From: Candidatus Poribacteria bacterium
Lineage (GTDB): Bacteria > Poribacteria > WGA-4E > WGA-3G
NCBI GenBank assembly: GCA_021295715.1
Contig: JAGWBV010000002.1
Location: forward strand, 71,261-124,496
Length of the DNA stretch: 53,236 nucleotides
Reading direction: 5' to 3'
Each line of letters starts with the position of its first letter. Within the stretch, counting starts at the first letter, position 1. The position numbers and the translations under genes are program-made. The notes beneath the pieces are model-generated. The model ran no database searches and was not told where the DNA came from. It saw nothing but the letters and a program-made list of their open reading frames with translations. Shown here piece by piece: positions 8,673-17,158 of the stretch.

Positions 8673-8697
8673 TAGGCGAGGATAGAATCCTCGCCTA
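8673..8697. terminator. Hairpin between convergent genes
   Basis: TAGGCGAGGA / TCCTCGCCTA, a perfect 10-base stem with loop TAGAA, 8 bases after the GH67 fusion stop. There is no T-run, so it could equally be a small intergenic repeat. Confidence 0.45.
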
Positions 8698-8766
8698 CAA
8701 GGATAGGACCTTGTTCATTGAACAATTGTCCACATATTTTGGGGGCTACTTTATAAGCCAGCGGTA

Positions 8767-10611
8767 TCAATCATCGTCGCGTTCACTCAATAACTCACCC
8801 CGCGCGAGACGCTCTGCGTTCTCGGTAGACCACAAGATGTTCTTCATCAGCTTCTGTGCTGTGATGTAACGGGTCGCTGCCAATAAGTGCATCCGTTGCT
8901 CTTCGCGATCAACCGCTAACTCGTAATGCCGGAATGCCACTTCCAGCACCTGAAACATGTGCAGTTCTGCATCCTCGCGGAGCAGGATGTGCGCGAGTGC
9001 TTGTTTCAATGGCGCAATCTCATGCCCTTCTTCCAGATATTGGTTCACCAGAATTTCTGCTTCATAGACCTTCTGGAAGTCCGCAAACTCTTGTAGCCTC
9101 TCCAGCATTTTATCAGAAGAATCATAGGTTTCATCAGGTATCCGCTGCCCTGGTCTTGGTATGCGGGCGGCAGGCATGTTCAACCAACGCAGATATGCCA
9201 AGAAAACGACACCGTGAAAAATACCGCGTAGTAGGTTGGCACTCGGTGAATACTCAAAAGCGTGGTAAAGCGCATGAGCATACGAGTAAATGTTCGCGAC
9301 ATCGTGCCAATCGCCTTCGTTCTTCAGATGAAAACGAGCCGTCCGAATTGCAGAAGCATAGGTCATCGCACGGCAGATGTCTCTCGGATTCACACCGGCA
9401 CGCAGTTTTTCTTCGACTTCAACGACAGTCGGCTCGAAATCGTCACCGAGAAGTGTCTGTGTAAACGCTGAAATATCGAGTTTCGCTTTGTTGGCTTGGT
9501 TGTCTTTCCAGATACTATCAAGCCGCTCAAAGACGGGTTCTAAGACAGGCACGGCATCTGCCCAACGCGAGGTCTCCTCATGACGAGTTCGGCTCACGAG
9601 ATCGACAACAATCGGACGTAAGATTTCGTGTGCGCCTTCCCATTCGACATAATCCAACGCCTCGAACATCTTGTTGGCAAAATCGAGGGCGTGTCCATCG
9701 CCTGTAAAGTAGAAATCGGTCGCTGCAGTGAAGACAAAATCCGCAATCACCGATTTATCGTAGCCTCGGTTATTAAGCGTCAACAAGATACGCTCGGCTG
9801 CACCTGAGTGCCGTTTATCTATAAAGTAGCGGAACCACCGCATGAGTGTTTCAAGGTCGTGCTCCTCACCCATTGCGGGAAACGGTGCGCGATAGGGGCG
9901 AGAACTTCCTGTCGTTCGACGGCTAATTTGACTCAAGCCGTGTACAAGGAAGAGGTTATGGTCTTTTGGGTCTACATCGTCCCACAAATTCGCCGCTAAA
10001 GTGAGGATAGCGACACCAGACGACCACCCCTCGCTACTCTTATGTGCGCCGTAGTGGAGTCCTTGGTGAATAATTTCGTTCGGTGCTGCGCCTGCGTCCC
10101 GAAGGGCGGTGACAGCTTTCGCGATAAAGAAGGTGCTACGGTCTTTGAGCCCTCGCTCAAGTGCCCGTTTGCCACGGTCAATGACGCGTCGTTTTGCTGC
10201 TTCTCGCTCACCCTTTGCTAATCCAACATACAGATAGCCATCATCGCGGAGTTCGACGGGAAACGCTTTCAGATCATCGCCGAAAGCCTGAAAGCAACCA
10301 CCGGATTTGAGGTCAAATTCCCAGTGGTGCCAATGACAAATCAGGACACCATCTCGGATGCTGCCTTTGGACATAGGATACCCCATGTGTGGGCACCGAT
10401 TATCAATTGCGTAATATTTATCTTGGTATTTGAAAACAGCCATGTGTGTGCCGTTGACGTGGAACGGTTTGCCTTCCAAGTCTTGGAACTCATCAGCGCG
10501 ACAGAGTTGATGATAGTCAAGATCGGTTTGATCCATCGTCTCCACGGGTACTGGTTCAAAATTAATAGTCCCGGCACCGGCTTCTTCGGGTGTAAAGGTT
10601 GAAGTACGCAC
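8767..10611 (-). CDS. Rieske [2Fe-2S] protein with a long helical C-terminal domain
   Basis: 614 residues from a GTG at 10611. The frame is open upstream, but CAGGAGG lies 6 bases before this GTG and would be inside the gene if a more distal start were used. Residues about 30-135 are a Rieske ferredoxin domain: Cys73-x-His75 (CPHMGYPMSKG) and Cys92-x-x-His95 (CHWHHWEFD) bind the cluster. The remaining 480 residues are helical, with motifs such as IIHQGLHYGAHKSSEGWSSG, FLVHGLSQISRR and YSYAHALYHAFEYSP; the conserved His residues recall questin-oxidase-like helical proteins, but I cannot confirm this. There is no typical ring-hydroxylating oxygenase iron motif. A cytosolic oxidoreductase on an unknown substrate is the best call. 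Confidence 0.75.
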   Translation of the reverse strand: MRTSTFTPEEAGAGTINFEPVPVETMDQTDLDYHQLCRADEFQDLEGKPFHVNGTHMAVFKYQDKYYAIDNRCPHMGYPMSKGSIRDGVLICHWHHWEFDLKSGGCFQAFGDDLKAFPVELRDDGYLYVGLAKGEREAAKRRVIDRGKRALERGLKDRSTFFIAKAVTALRDAGAAPNEIIHQGLHYGAHKSSEGWSSGVAILTLAANLWDDVDPKDHNLFLVHGLSQISRRTTGSSRPYRAPFPAMGEEHDLETLMRWFRYFIDKRHSGAAERILLTLNNRGYDKSVIADFVFTAATDFYFTGDGHALDFANKMFEALDYVEWEGAHEILRPIVVDLVSRTRHEETSRWADAVPVLEPVFERLDSIWKDNQANKAKLDISAFTQTLLGDDFEPTVVEVEEKLRAGVNPRDICRAMTYASAIRTARFHLKNEGDWHDVANIYSYAHALYHAFEYSPSANLLRGIFHGVVFLAYLRWLNMPAARIPRPGQRIPDETYDSSDKMLERLQEFADFQKVYEAEILVNQYLEEGHEIAPLKQALAHILLREDAELHMFQVLEVAFRHYELAVDREEQRMHLLAATRYITAQKLMKNILWSTENAERLARGELLSERDDD

Positions 10612-10664
10612 AATTAACCTCCTGAAACTTAGCACTCAATTCAAACACATTCGGTGTAAAAATT

Positions 10665-10720
10665 TTCATTTTTTGTTTCATTCTAACTATAATTATAGCA
10701 TCTATTAATTTTTAAGGCAA
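10665..10720. promoter_or_regulatory. Divergent promoters sharing a palindromic -10 region
   Basis: The palindrome CTATAATTATAG (10687-10698) supplies a TATAAT on each strand. Plus: TTCATT (10665-10670), 17 bases, TATAAT (10688-10693) towards the enolase-family gene. Minus: TTGCCT (10720-10715), 17 bases, TATAAT (10697-10692) towards the Rieske gene. The two polymerases could not bind at once, so expression may be mutually exclusive or co-regulated. Confidence 0.5.
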
Positions 10721-10741
10721 GTTTGGCAGGGGGCATTGAAT

Positions 10742-11977
10742 ATGAAAATTACAGAGATTGAAATTCATGAAATTACGCTTGAATACCAAGATTTTCTCGC
10801 CTACCAACTCAATCACTACTACGGTCCGATCCGGCGTACTATATATGTTGTCCGCACAGACACCGGCTTGGAAGGGTTGGGTGAGAGCGGGAGACGCGAA
10901 CCTCAAGATGTTATCAATCAATACATCGGGTCAAATCCCTTTGACTGGGTAGGAGACGAAACCTCGCTTGGACTTGGTACGGCGATGTACGACTTAATGG
11001 GGAAGGCAGCGGGCGTGCCCGTGTATAAGTTGTTCGGACAAAAGTATCGTTCATGGGTGCCTGTGGGCTGTTGGACGGTTTCGACTGATCCCACGCGTAT
11101 GGCAGAGACCGTCACTACGTATGCAGCACAAGGGTACACATGGATGAAATATCATCTTTCACCCTTCGAGAATGTCATCGACCAAACCGAGGCGATGGAA
11201 GCCGTCGCACCGGAGGGATTCAAGATCCATTACGACTTCACGATGGGCGGAACAGATGACCATATTCCTGAATTGGTTGATGCGTTGTCTCAATACGGGA
11301 TCGCGGGTTGTTTTGAAGACCCGTTGCCCGGTGAAGACATACAGGGATACATCGAACTCCGCCAACGCTCAAGATTGCCGATTGTGCTGCATCACTTTCC
11401 GATGGGGGCGACGTACGAGGTGTTTATGCGACCTGCGGACATTTACATGCTTGGGCACGCGAAGATTGGTGATGCGGTTCGGCGCGCAGGACTTTTTGCG
11501 GCAAATGAGAGTCCGTTCATGCTTCAAAATGTAGGAGGAAATATCACGCGTGCGATGACAACCCACATGATGGCGGCGTTTCCAACGGCGACCTTTCATT
11601 TCCATTCGGATACCGAGACGTGGAAAACGGATGTGGTCAACGAGCAATTGACCCCGATTAACGGGTTCCTACGTGTTCCTGAATCTCCTGGACTTGGGGT
11701 GACACTGAATCGTGATGAATTAGAACGTCTGAAGTCTTTAAATCTACCGGAACAGAAGCGGTGGATTCTCAACTCTCAATTCAGGAACGGCACACGTATG
11801 TATAACATCGCGGATCCGACGAATTCGCTTTTCATGGTCCGTCCGGATCGGAGTCGCCTGATTTCGATGCGTTACACCTCCCCTATTTCTACGACGTATT
11901 GGGATGATGATGGCAGTGCTGAATACAAAGAAACCTTCGCGCGTATTGAACGGGAAGGCGTGGTTTTGGAGAGGTGA
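10742..11977 (+). CDS. Enolase-superfamily (mandelate racemase/muconate-lactonizing-like) enzyme, atypical metal site
   Basis: 411 residues from ATG 10742 (MKITEIEIHEITLEYQDFLA). Capping domain and barrel are recognisable: TGLEGLGESG, GLGTAMYDLMGKAAGVPVYK, a strand-2 Lys136 (WMKYH), Asp165 (IHYDFTMGG) and Glu192 (CFEDPLPG). Family members bind Mg through Asp-Glu-Glu/Asp at the ends of strands 3, 4 and 5; the third position here reads PIVLHHFPMG instead of the usual GE or DE, so the third ligand is changed to His or lost. A C-terminal extension of about 70 residues after the barrel is also unusual. Substrate is likely a sugar acid or related carboxylate, but this altered site means chemistry cannot be inferred. 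Divergent from the Rieske gene, so possibly one pathway. Confidence 0.8.
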   Translation: MKITEIEIHEITLEYQDFLAYQLNHYYGPIRRTIYVVRTDTGLEGLGESGRREPQDVINQYIGSNPFDWVGDETSLGLGTAMYDLMGKAAGVPVYKLFGQKYRSWVPVGCWTVSTDPTRMAETVTTYAAQGYTWMKYHLSPFENVIDQTEAMEAVAPEGFKIHYDFTMGGTDDHIPELVDALSQYGIAGCFEDPLPGEDIQGYIELRQRSRLPIVLHHFPMGATYEVFMRPADIYMLGHAKIGDAVRRAGLFAANESPFMLQNVGGNITRAMTTHMMAAFPTATFHFHSDTETWKTDVVNEQLTPINGFLRVPESPGLGVTLNRDELERLKSLNLPEQKRWILNSQFRNGTRMYNIADPTNSLFMVRPDRSRLISMRYTSPISTTYWDDDGSAEYKETFARIEREGVVLER

Positions 11978-11984
11978 TAGAGGT

Positions 11985-12017
11985 GGGGAGGATGCCGGGC
12001 GACTGTGGAGCCTCCCC
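11985..12017. terminator. Possible hairpin between convergent genes
   Basis: GGGGAGG (11985-11991) and CCTCCCC (12011-12017) pair around a 19-base loop, in the gap between the enolase-family gene and the sigma-fusion gene. Weak because the loop is long and there is no T-run. Confidence 0.3.
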
Positions 12018-12108
12018 ATAAGTTGATACGCTTACTGGTTTGTAGTTGTTAACCATTATTTCGTGTGAGTGGTTCATGGCTGTGGATGTTGTGAGTTTAC
12101 GGGAAAGT

Positions 12109-14988
12109 TTAGAACGAGTTGGCTATATCCATTCGCTCCTTAAGTGAGATGTGGAACATGCCATGGTTATGGGTTCCGACGTAAAGTCGATCGTTACTGA
12201 CAACGAGTGATAGAATATTATCGGGAACGTCTGCAGAAAGCAATTCCCACTCGCTGTGAGCATCTAATCGATAGGTACCACTATCACCGACCCCATAGAG
12301 TGTCGTGCCGTCTACAGCGAATTTGCCTATGACGGTGGGCATCTGGTTTTTATCAGTGATGACTTGCCAGTGTTCTCCAGTTTTTGAGATCAAGACACCT
12401 TTGTCGGTTGCGATACAAATTGTTGAACCCGCGAAGATAATCTCCTTGAAATGCGCAAAGCGGATCGGTAGCGTTGACGTGATGTCTTTCCAACTGTCTC
12501 CGCTGTCAAAGGATTGAAACAATTTTCCATTCGTCTTACCGGCGTAGATGGTTTCCCCAGAAACCGCCAATGCAAATTTGGGACTGATACCAACGAATTC
12601 TGTGTCTATCCATTCCGGAGTGCCAGGTTTCCACTTGAAAAGCCGGTGATTGTATTCAGCGTAAAATGTTTCACCATCGACGACGAAGGCTCCGATTTTC
12701 GTATTTTTTTCCCTCAGTAGATGCCACATATATGAGGCAGAGTCATTGTCTGGTGCTAGCTCAGCTTCAAAAGGGGGGACCCCATGAATCGGGATGAGTT
12801 CTTCACCGGCAGGAAATGTGCGGAAGATACTCGGTTTGTTCTCCTGAATCGAAATGGCGTAGAGGACGTTATCGGCGATGGTTAACTTTACGTTGTTATA
12901 AAAATCTGTATCCAATTTGTGTGTGTGCTCGTGGGTATTGAAGTGAACACTTTCCCAAGTCTCACCGCCATCCGTTGACCGGACAAGGTCTCTGCCGATA
13001 TGCATATAGAGTCTATGATTTAGGGCAATCAAGTCGTACATTGCGGGACCTGTCATTCCGTCTACATACGGGTGCCAAGACTCACCAGCATCGGTTGTGC
13101 GGCTGATCCCAAATGCATCTGCCTTGTAAAATGTATTTTCATCGATAGCAACAGATGGAAATCTCGGTGTGCCAAGTGAACTGATGTTAGATCTGAGGTG
13201 GGTCCAAGTTTTTCCACCATCGGTGGATCGAAATTCGGCTACTCCGAGGACGAAGAGGGTTTTACCTGCAGCGAGGACCTGTATAGCGGATTCTAAGTTT
13301 ATGACGCCAGATTCATCCGTAGGTGTTATTTCAGTCCATGAGTCTCCAATATCTGGTGAGTGGAAGATCCTTTTCTGTAATACTTCAATGGTCCTTGGTA
13401 TCTCTGGAAATGATTTAGTGGATTCCGAGTAGACAACATCAGGTGCCATTCCAACGTAGAGGTTATTTTTCTCAACGGTCAAGGCGTAAACGGCACCGGA
13501 TGCGTCAGTGATCAATTGCTGCCAGTTGCTCGAACTGAGACGATAGAGGCCTTGGTTTGTGCCAGCGAATAGGGTGTTTCCCACTACAGCGATTGTAAAA
13601 ATCCGTTTCCCTGTCAATTCGTTGTTTATGGGTGTCCAGTGCTGACCGGCATCAGTAGATCGAAAGATTCCTTGCTCTTGAAGGGCAATATACAACGTTA
13701 CAGGTGCTTTCGGGTCGTATTTTTGGGTTTCCGCTGTGACGATGAGTCCATTCGCGACCCCTTTCGGACGCGGTCCGAGAGCATCCCACGTTTCACCGCC
13801 ATCTCCTGAAGCGAGCACCTCATCAACGGAAACAGTATAAAGGATACCTTGGTGTTCTGTCATAGGCACTCGGTACTGTCCGGTGGGGATATTGGTGTTA
13901 ATAAGCACCCATGTCGCGTTGGGGGTCAATCTATAGAGTCCCGTTTTTGCGGCAGCATAGATTGTTCCGTCAGTAGCTTCAAAGATGTTAAAGACGATAC
14001 CGCCTTTGGGTCCGATTGACTGTGTCCACTGTGAATTCGAAAGTTGGGAGGCCTCGTCGTCCCACGCGTTTGTTGTGAGGGTGGTCTGCGAGGGTTGCAT
14101 GCCGGTACCGCTGTTTTTACTGGGGATAATTGTTCTGCCGATCTGATTCCGCACCGCGGGTTTTGCGACAATCTCAAGGTAGATAGGCTCATCAACGAGT
14201 TCAATGGTAGGTTCAGATTGTGCGTCAAAACTATATGGCTGCTGGAACCGGAGGCGGTATTGACCGCCGATGCCAAAGAGTATTACTAATGCCACTGCAG
14301 AACCGAAGGCTACCCAAGGGAGTAGCGGTTTTTTTGCCGGTGGTGTTGGTGTCGGGCTCAGGTCGGCAATGTGTCGCATGACGTTCTCAGTGAGATTGTC
14401 AGACAATTGCACGCCGCTCAGCGTTTCGCGCACCAGCGTTTCCTCTTCTTGTAGACGCTTGCGTGCGCGCCGGAGTCGGCTCTTAATTGTATTCACCGAC
14501 ACGCCTAAAAATTTACCTATCTCCTTCGCCGTCATTTCGCCGAGGTAGTAGAGCGTCACGACGGTGCGTTCACTCTCTGGAAGTTTCTCCAGAAGCGTTT
14601 TGACGAGATTCTGGCGACGATTTGTGGCTTCAGTTTCACGTTGATGGAAATGGGAAGCCTTTTCTACCTCTTCTGGAAGTGTCTCCTCTAAGGATTGCAT
14701 ATTCAACCTGTCTGTTTTCGCTTTATTTCGCTTTATCCAATTAATGCAGAGTCGATTGGCGATGACATAAAGCCATCCATCAAATCGGTTTGGATCCTCC
14801 AGTGTCCCAAGTTTTTTGTAGACTTGGATGAAGGTGTCTTGGGTAATTTCCTCGGCAGTCTGAAAATCCCCGATTTTCCGCCATAGAAGGGCATGAACAC
14901 CTTTTTGGTGTTTCCGCATCAATATACTGAATGCTTCGTCGTCGCCCGACAAAATTCTGCGAATCAGTTGCACATCGTTATCTATCAT
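12109..14988 (-). CDS. ECF sigma factor fused by a membrane helix to an extracytoplasmic beta-propeller
   Basis: 959 residues. Residues about 20-88 are sigma region 2 (AEEITQDTFIQVYKKL; FDGWLYVIANRLCINWIKR) and 128-180 are sigma region 4 with its helix-turn-helix (MTAKEIGKFLGVSVNTIKSR). A linker (residues 183-222), like those tying sigma factors to inner-membrane partners, leads to one transmembrane helix at 224-241 (PWVAFGSAVALVILFGIGG). The remaining 700 residues are BNR/Ycf48-type propeller repeats: YAAAKTGLYRL, VLASGDGGETWDALG, GIFRSTDAGQHWTPI, FRSTDGGKTWTHL, LVRSTDGGETWESV and more. This puts the promoter-recognition module, membrane anchor and putative sensor in one chain, so release by proteolysis is a plausible but unproven control step. 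Start ATG 14988 follows TGGAGAA. Confidence 0.85.
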   Translation of the reverse strand: MIDNDVQLIRRILSGDDEAFSILMRKHQKGVHALLWRKIGDFQTAEEITQDTFIQVYKKLGTLEDPNRFDGWLYVIANRLCINWIKRNKAKTDRLNMQSLEETLPEEVEKASHFHQRETEATNRRQNLVKTLLEKLPESERTVVTLYYLGEMTAKEIGKFLGVSVNTIKSRLRRARKRLQEEETLVRETLSGVQLSDNLTENVMRHIADLSPTPTPPAKKPLLPWVAFGSAVALVILFGIGGQYRLRFQQPYSFDAQSEPTIELVDEPIYLEIVAKPAVRNQIGRTIIPSKNSGTGMQPSQTTLTTNAWDDEASQLSNSQWTQSIGPKGGIVFNIFEATDGTIYAAAKTGLYRLTPNATWVLINTNIPTGQYRVPMTEHQGILYTVSVDEVLASGDGGETWDALGPRPKGVANGLIVTAETQKYDPKAPVTLYIALQEQGIFRSTDAGQHWTPINNELTGKRIFTIAVVGNTLFAGTNQGLYRLSSSNWQQLITDASGAVYALTVEKNNLYVGMAPDVVYSESTKSFPEIPRTIEVLQKRIFHSPDIGDSWTEITPTDESGVINLESAIQVLAAGKTLFVLGVAEFRSTDGGKTWTHLRSNISSLGTPRFPSVAIDENTFYKADAFGISRTTDAGESWHPYVDGMTGPAMYDLIALNHRLYMHIGRDLVRSTDGGETWESVHFNTHEHTHKLDTDFYNNVKLTIADNVLYAISIQENKPSIFRTFPAGEELIPIHGVPPFEAELAPDNDSASYMWHLLREKNTKIGAFVVDGETFYAEYNHRLFKWKPGTPEWIDTEFVGISPKFALAVSGETIYAGKTNGKLFQSFDSGDSWKDITSTLPIRFAHFKEIIFAGSTICIATDKGVLISKTGEHWQVITDKNQMPTVIGKFAVDGTTLYGVGDSGTYRLDAHSEWELLSADVPDNILSLVVSNDRLYVGTHNHGMFHISLKERMDIANSF

Positions 14989-15004
14989 CAGAATTCTCCA
15001 CCAT

Positions 15005-15054
15005 CTTGGTTAATGAAGGATCCTCCTTGGTTGATGAACCATCTTCGTTAATAG
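15005..15054. promoter_or_regulatory. Three imperfect 12-13-base repeats upstream of the sigma-fusion gene
   Basis: CTTGGTTAATGAA (15005-15017), CTTGGTTGATGAA (15026-15038) and CTTCGTTAATAG (15043-15054) lie 17-66 bases before the start codon, at spacings of 21 and 17. On the coding strand they read TTCATTAACCAAG-like. They may be an operator or autoregulatory site, or a small slippage repeat. Confidence 0.4.
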
Positions 15055-15610
15055 AGTTTAATTAGAATTACGCTACCCTTTTTTAATTATAAAGACACAA
15101 TTTATTGGGAAAAGGGTGCATTTAGATCGAAAATATTTGAAAAATATGAGTTTTTTTATTTTTTTACGAATTGGTGGCTTGTTTAGGGCAAGAAATCTGC
15201 CTACATTGACCCTCAGCTGTCAGTAGGATCACGAAATATTTTTTTTGAACTGACGCTGCGCGATTTTGAGTAAGTTCCCGTTCAAATAGCGGACGATGGT
15301 TTAGTTTTTCGTCGGGATATTTTCAACTGACGCGTCCGTGCGATTCTATCGCGATAACAAGGCTAACCTAATTGTAGCATAACACACAATTCCTAAGCAA
15401 CTGAGGGTACACCTATGTCACGCGACGACCCTTCTCTTATATCTTTGGCATTTACTTTCGGTGGGTATGCGAGTTATACCAATCTGAAGAAAAATTGGTG
15501 TTTATGCACCCATTCGCTGCAAAACGGTGTCTTTAAACTTTAAAGGATATCCTTACAACCCGTAACTTGCGTTATATTAACTTTTTTAAGTGACTATCGG
15601 AGGAATACAG
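15055..15610. other. Non-coding gap between divergent sigma-fusion and PD40 genes
   Basis: About 550 bases with no credible gene on either strand. It holds an AT-rich tract (about 15121-15175, with TTTTTTTATTTTTTT), two partly similar stretches each containing AACTGACGC followed by GCGATT (about 15245 and 15318), and a CTTTAAA/TTTAAAG inverted repeat near 15533. Promoters for both flanking genes are expected here; I cannot pick a convincing -35/-10 pair. Confidence 0.5.
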
Positions 15611-16621
15611 ATGAAATATGTACGCGCCTTCTACGTAATCAGTGGGATACTACTATGTGCGAACGTTTCTTCACTTTTCGCAAAAGCCCCAGAAACTGCC
15701 AAAATCGTATTCAGATCAACGCGTGATGGCAACTTTGAGATTTATAGCATGAACCCGGATGGCTCTGATCAGAAAAACTTAACCCGGCACCGTGCCAATG
15801 ATTCCGCGCCTGTCTGGTCGCCGACAGGTAGACAGATTCTTTTTCTCTCGGATCGAGGTGGGATACCAGATCTCTACCTTATGGATGCCGATGGAACGAA
15901 TGTGCGTCAGGTGTTCAAAAAATTAATAGGCAGAGAGTTTCCAACGTGGTCGCCTGACGGAAAAGCGATTGCTTATCACCGATTTCACACATTCTCTATC
16001 TACACCGCCTCAATTGACGGAACAAATGAGGAAAAACTTGCGGATGGCTTATGGCCTGCGTGGTCTCCCCACGGTGCTGAGATAGCTTTTATGGCAGGCG
16101 AGTTTGTTTGGGCTGACAACGGCAACCTCAGATTTCCGGACGTCAGCGTCGAGATTATCAATCTACAAACGCATGCAAAAGAGAAACTTCTTCCGAGGAG
16201 TATTTCGATGTATAGACCTATCTGGGTACCCGATAGTGATCAGATAACCTTTTCTTGGAACGGTAGGCAAGAGAACGGTTTTTTAGAAGCTAACAAGAGA
16301 GTGCATACCATAGATATCTACGTTGTGAACCGAGATGGTAGCGGACTCAGGAAGATTATTGAGTCTGGAGCAGACATTGGAGTGTCTAACCCTACTTGGT
16401 CACCACGCGGGGATGAACTCATTTACAACATTTACAATCATCAAGGTCGTGGCTCCAGACAGCTCTTTAAAGCCACTTTGGACGGCGGTACCCCAGAGCA
16501 GCTCACACACCGGGGTAATAATTTCCGCGCCGATTGGTTCGATCCGGCGTTTGCTTTGCCGGTGTCACCCCAACCGTCCCTTTTGACGACCACGTGGGGG
16601 AAACTCAAAACACGAGACTAA
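15611..16621 (+). CDS. Secreted PD40 (TolB-type) beta-propeller protein with C-terminal TTTW tail
   Basis: 336 residues from ATG 15611 (CGGAGGA upstream). Signal peptide YVISGILLCANVSSLFAKA. Then six-bladed-propeller PD40 repeats: IVFRSTRDGNFEIYSMNPDG, PVWSPTGRQILFLSDRGG, TWSPDGKAIAYH, AWSPHGAEIAFM, VPDSDQITFSW and TWSPRGDELIYN. It ends FALPVSPQPSLLTTTWGKLKTRD (21 residues back from the stop begins the tail motif). Such propellers bind peptides or glycans; nothing here suggests the Tol-Pal TolB itself, since no TolA, TolR or Pal is present. Closely related in layout to the proteins at 20474 and 47755. Confidence 0.85.
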   Translation: MKYVRAFYVISGILLCANVSSLFAKAPETAKIVFRSTRDGNFEIYSMNPDGSDQKNLTRHRANDSAPVWSPTGRQILFLSDRGGIPDLYLMDADGTNVRQVFKKLIGREFPTWSPDGKAIAYHRFHTFSIYTASIDGTNEEKLADGLWPAWSPHGAEIAFMAGEFVWADNGNLRFPDVSVEIINLQTHAKEKLLPRSISMYRPIWVPDSDQITFSWNGRQENGFLEANKRVHTIDIYVVNRDGSGLRKIIESGADIGVSNPTWSPRGDELIYNIYNHQGRGSRQLFKATLDGGTPEQLTHRGNNFRADWFDPAFALPVSPQPSLLTTTWGKLKTRD

Positions 16622-16775
16622 CATCATGGAGAAATACTTTCTTTAGAAAGCATATCCAAGGGGAGGGCTTCACTCCCGTATCAATAGTATTCGTCCTGGA
16701 GATGGTGTTCCCAATACTGTTTGGGAATCCAATCTTGCCGGAAGAGAAGCACCAGCAGAAAGGAGAAAAACCGAG

Positions 16776-17075
16776 ATGAAAAATAACCTTCGCGATAAAT
16801 TCCGTGACTTCCTGCAATCGGAGGAAGGACGTGTCGGTGTCAAGGCACCGCTTGTAGTAGGTATCGCAGGCGGGAGTTTGTTGTTAGCACAGGCAATGCT
16901 CCCCTCCTCGACACAGGCGCATGGCAATCATCAGGGTTGCCCTCAGTGTCCTGAGGGGCAAGTCTGCGAATCAGGAGAGAAGTGGCAATGGTCTCCCGAC
17001 TGCGATAACGGCCCGGACGAGGAACCGGGATGCATGATATCTCTGGGATGGCACTTCAAGTGTGTTGATCCGTAA
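16776..17075 (+). CDS. Small Cys-rich exported peptide with a SEEG leader
   Basis: 99 residues; AAAGGAG lies 11 bases before the ATG. The first 45 residues form a leader: basic and amphipathic LRDKFRDFLQSEEGRVGVKA, then a hydrophobic stretch (PLVVGIAGGSLLLAQAML) and an export-type site (PSSTQAHG). The remaining half is acidic with six Cys (GCPQCPEGQVC, PDC, PGC, FKC), suited to disulfides or metal binding. The FLxSEEG leader resembles class III (Flp-type) pilin leaders and also some RiPP leaders, but the downstream sequence fits neither well, and no maturase or prepilin peptidase is nearby. It lies between two PD40 genes, a possible ligand or partner for them. Confidence 0.65.
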   Translation: MKNNLRDKFRDFLQSEEGRVGVKAPLVVGIAGGSLLLAQAMLPSSTQAHGNHQGCPQCPEGQVCESGEKWQWSPDCDNGPDEEPGCMISLGWHFKCVDP

Positions 17076-17098
17076 GAACCTCTATCAATCTGCTGTTA

Positions 17099-17128
17099 TC
17101 GGTCCTGCTGTTTCTTCAGCAGGACCGA
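17099..17128 (+). terminator. Strong hairpin after the Cys-rich peptide gene
   Basis: TCGGTCCTGCTG (17099-17110) and CAGCAGGACCGA (17117-17128) form a perfect 12-base stem with a 6-base loop, followed by CCTTTC. It sits 24 bases after the peptide stop and 30 bases before the next gene; it could act as an attenuator or processing site. Confidence 0.6.
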
Positions 17129-17158
17129 CCTTTCAAAAAACTTTGCGAGGAGGACATG

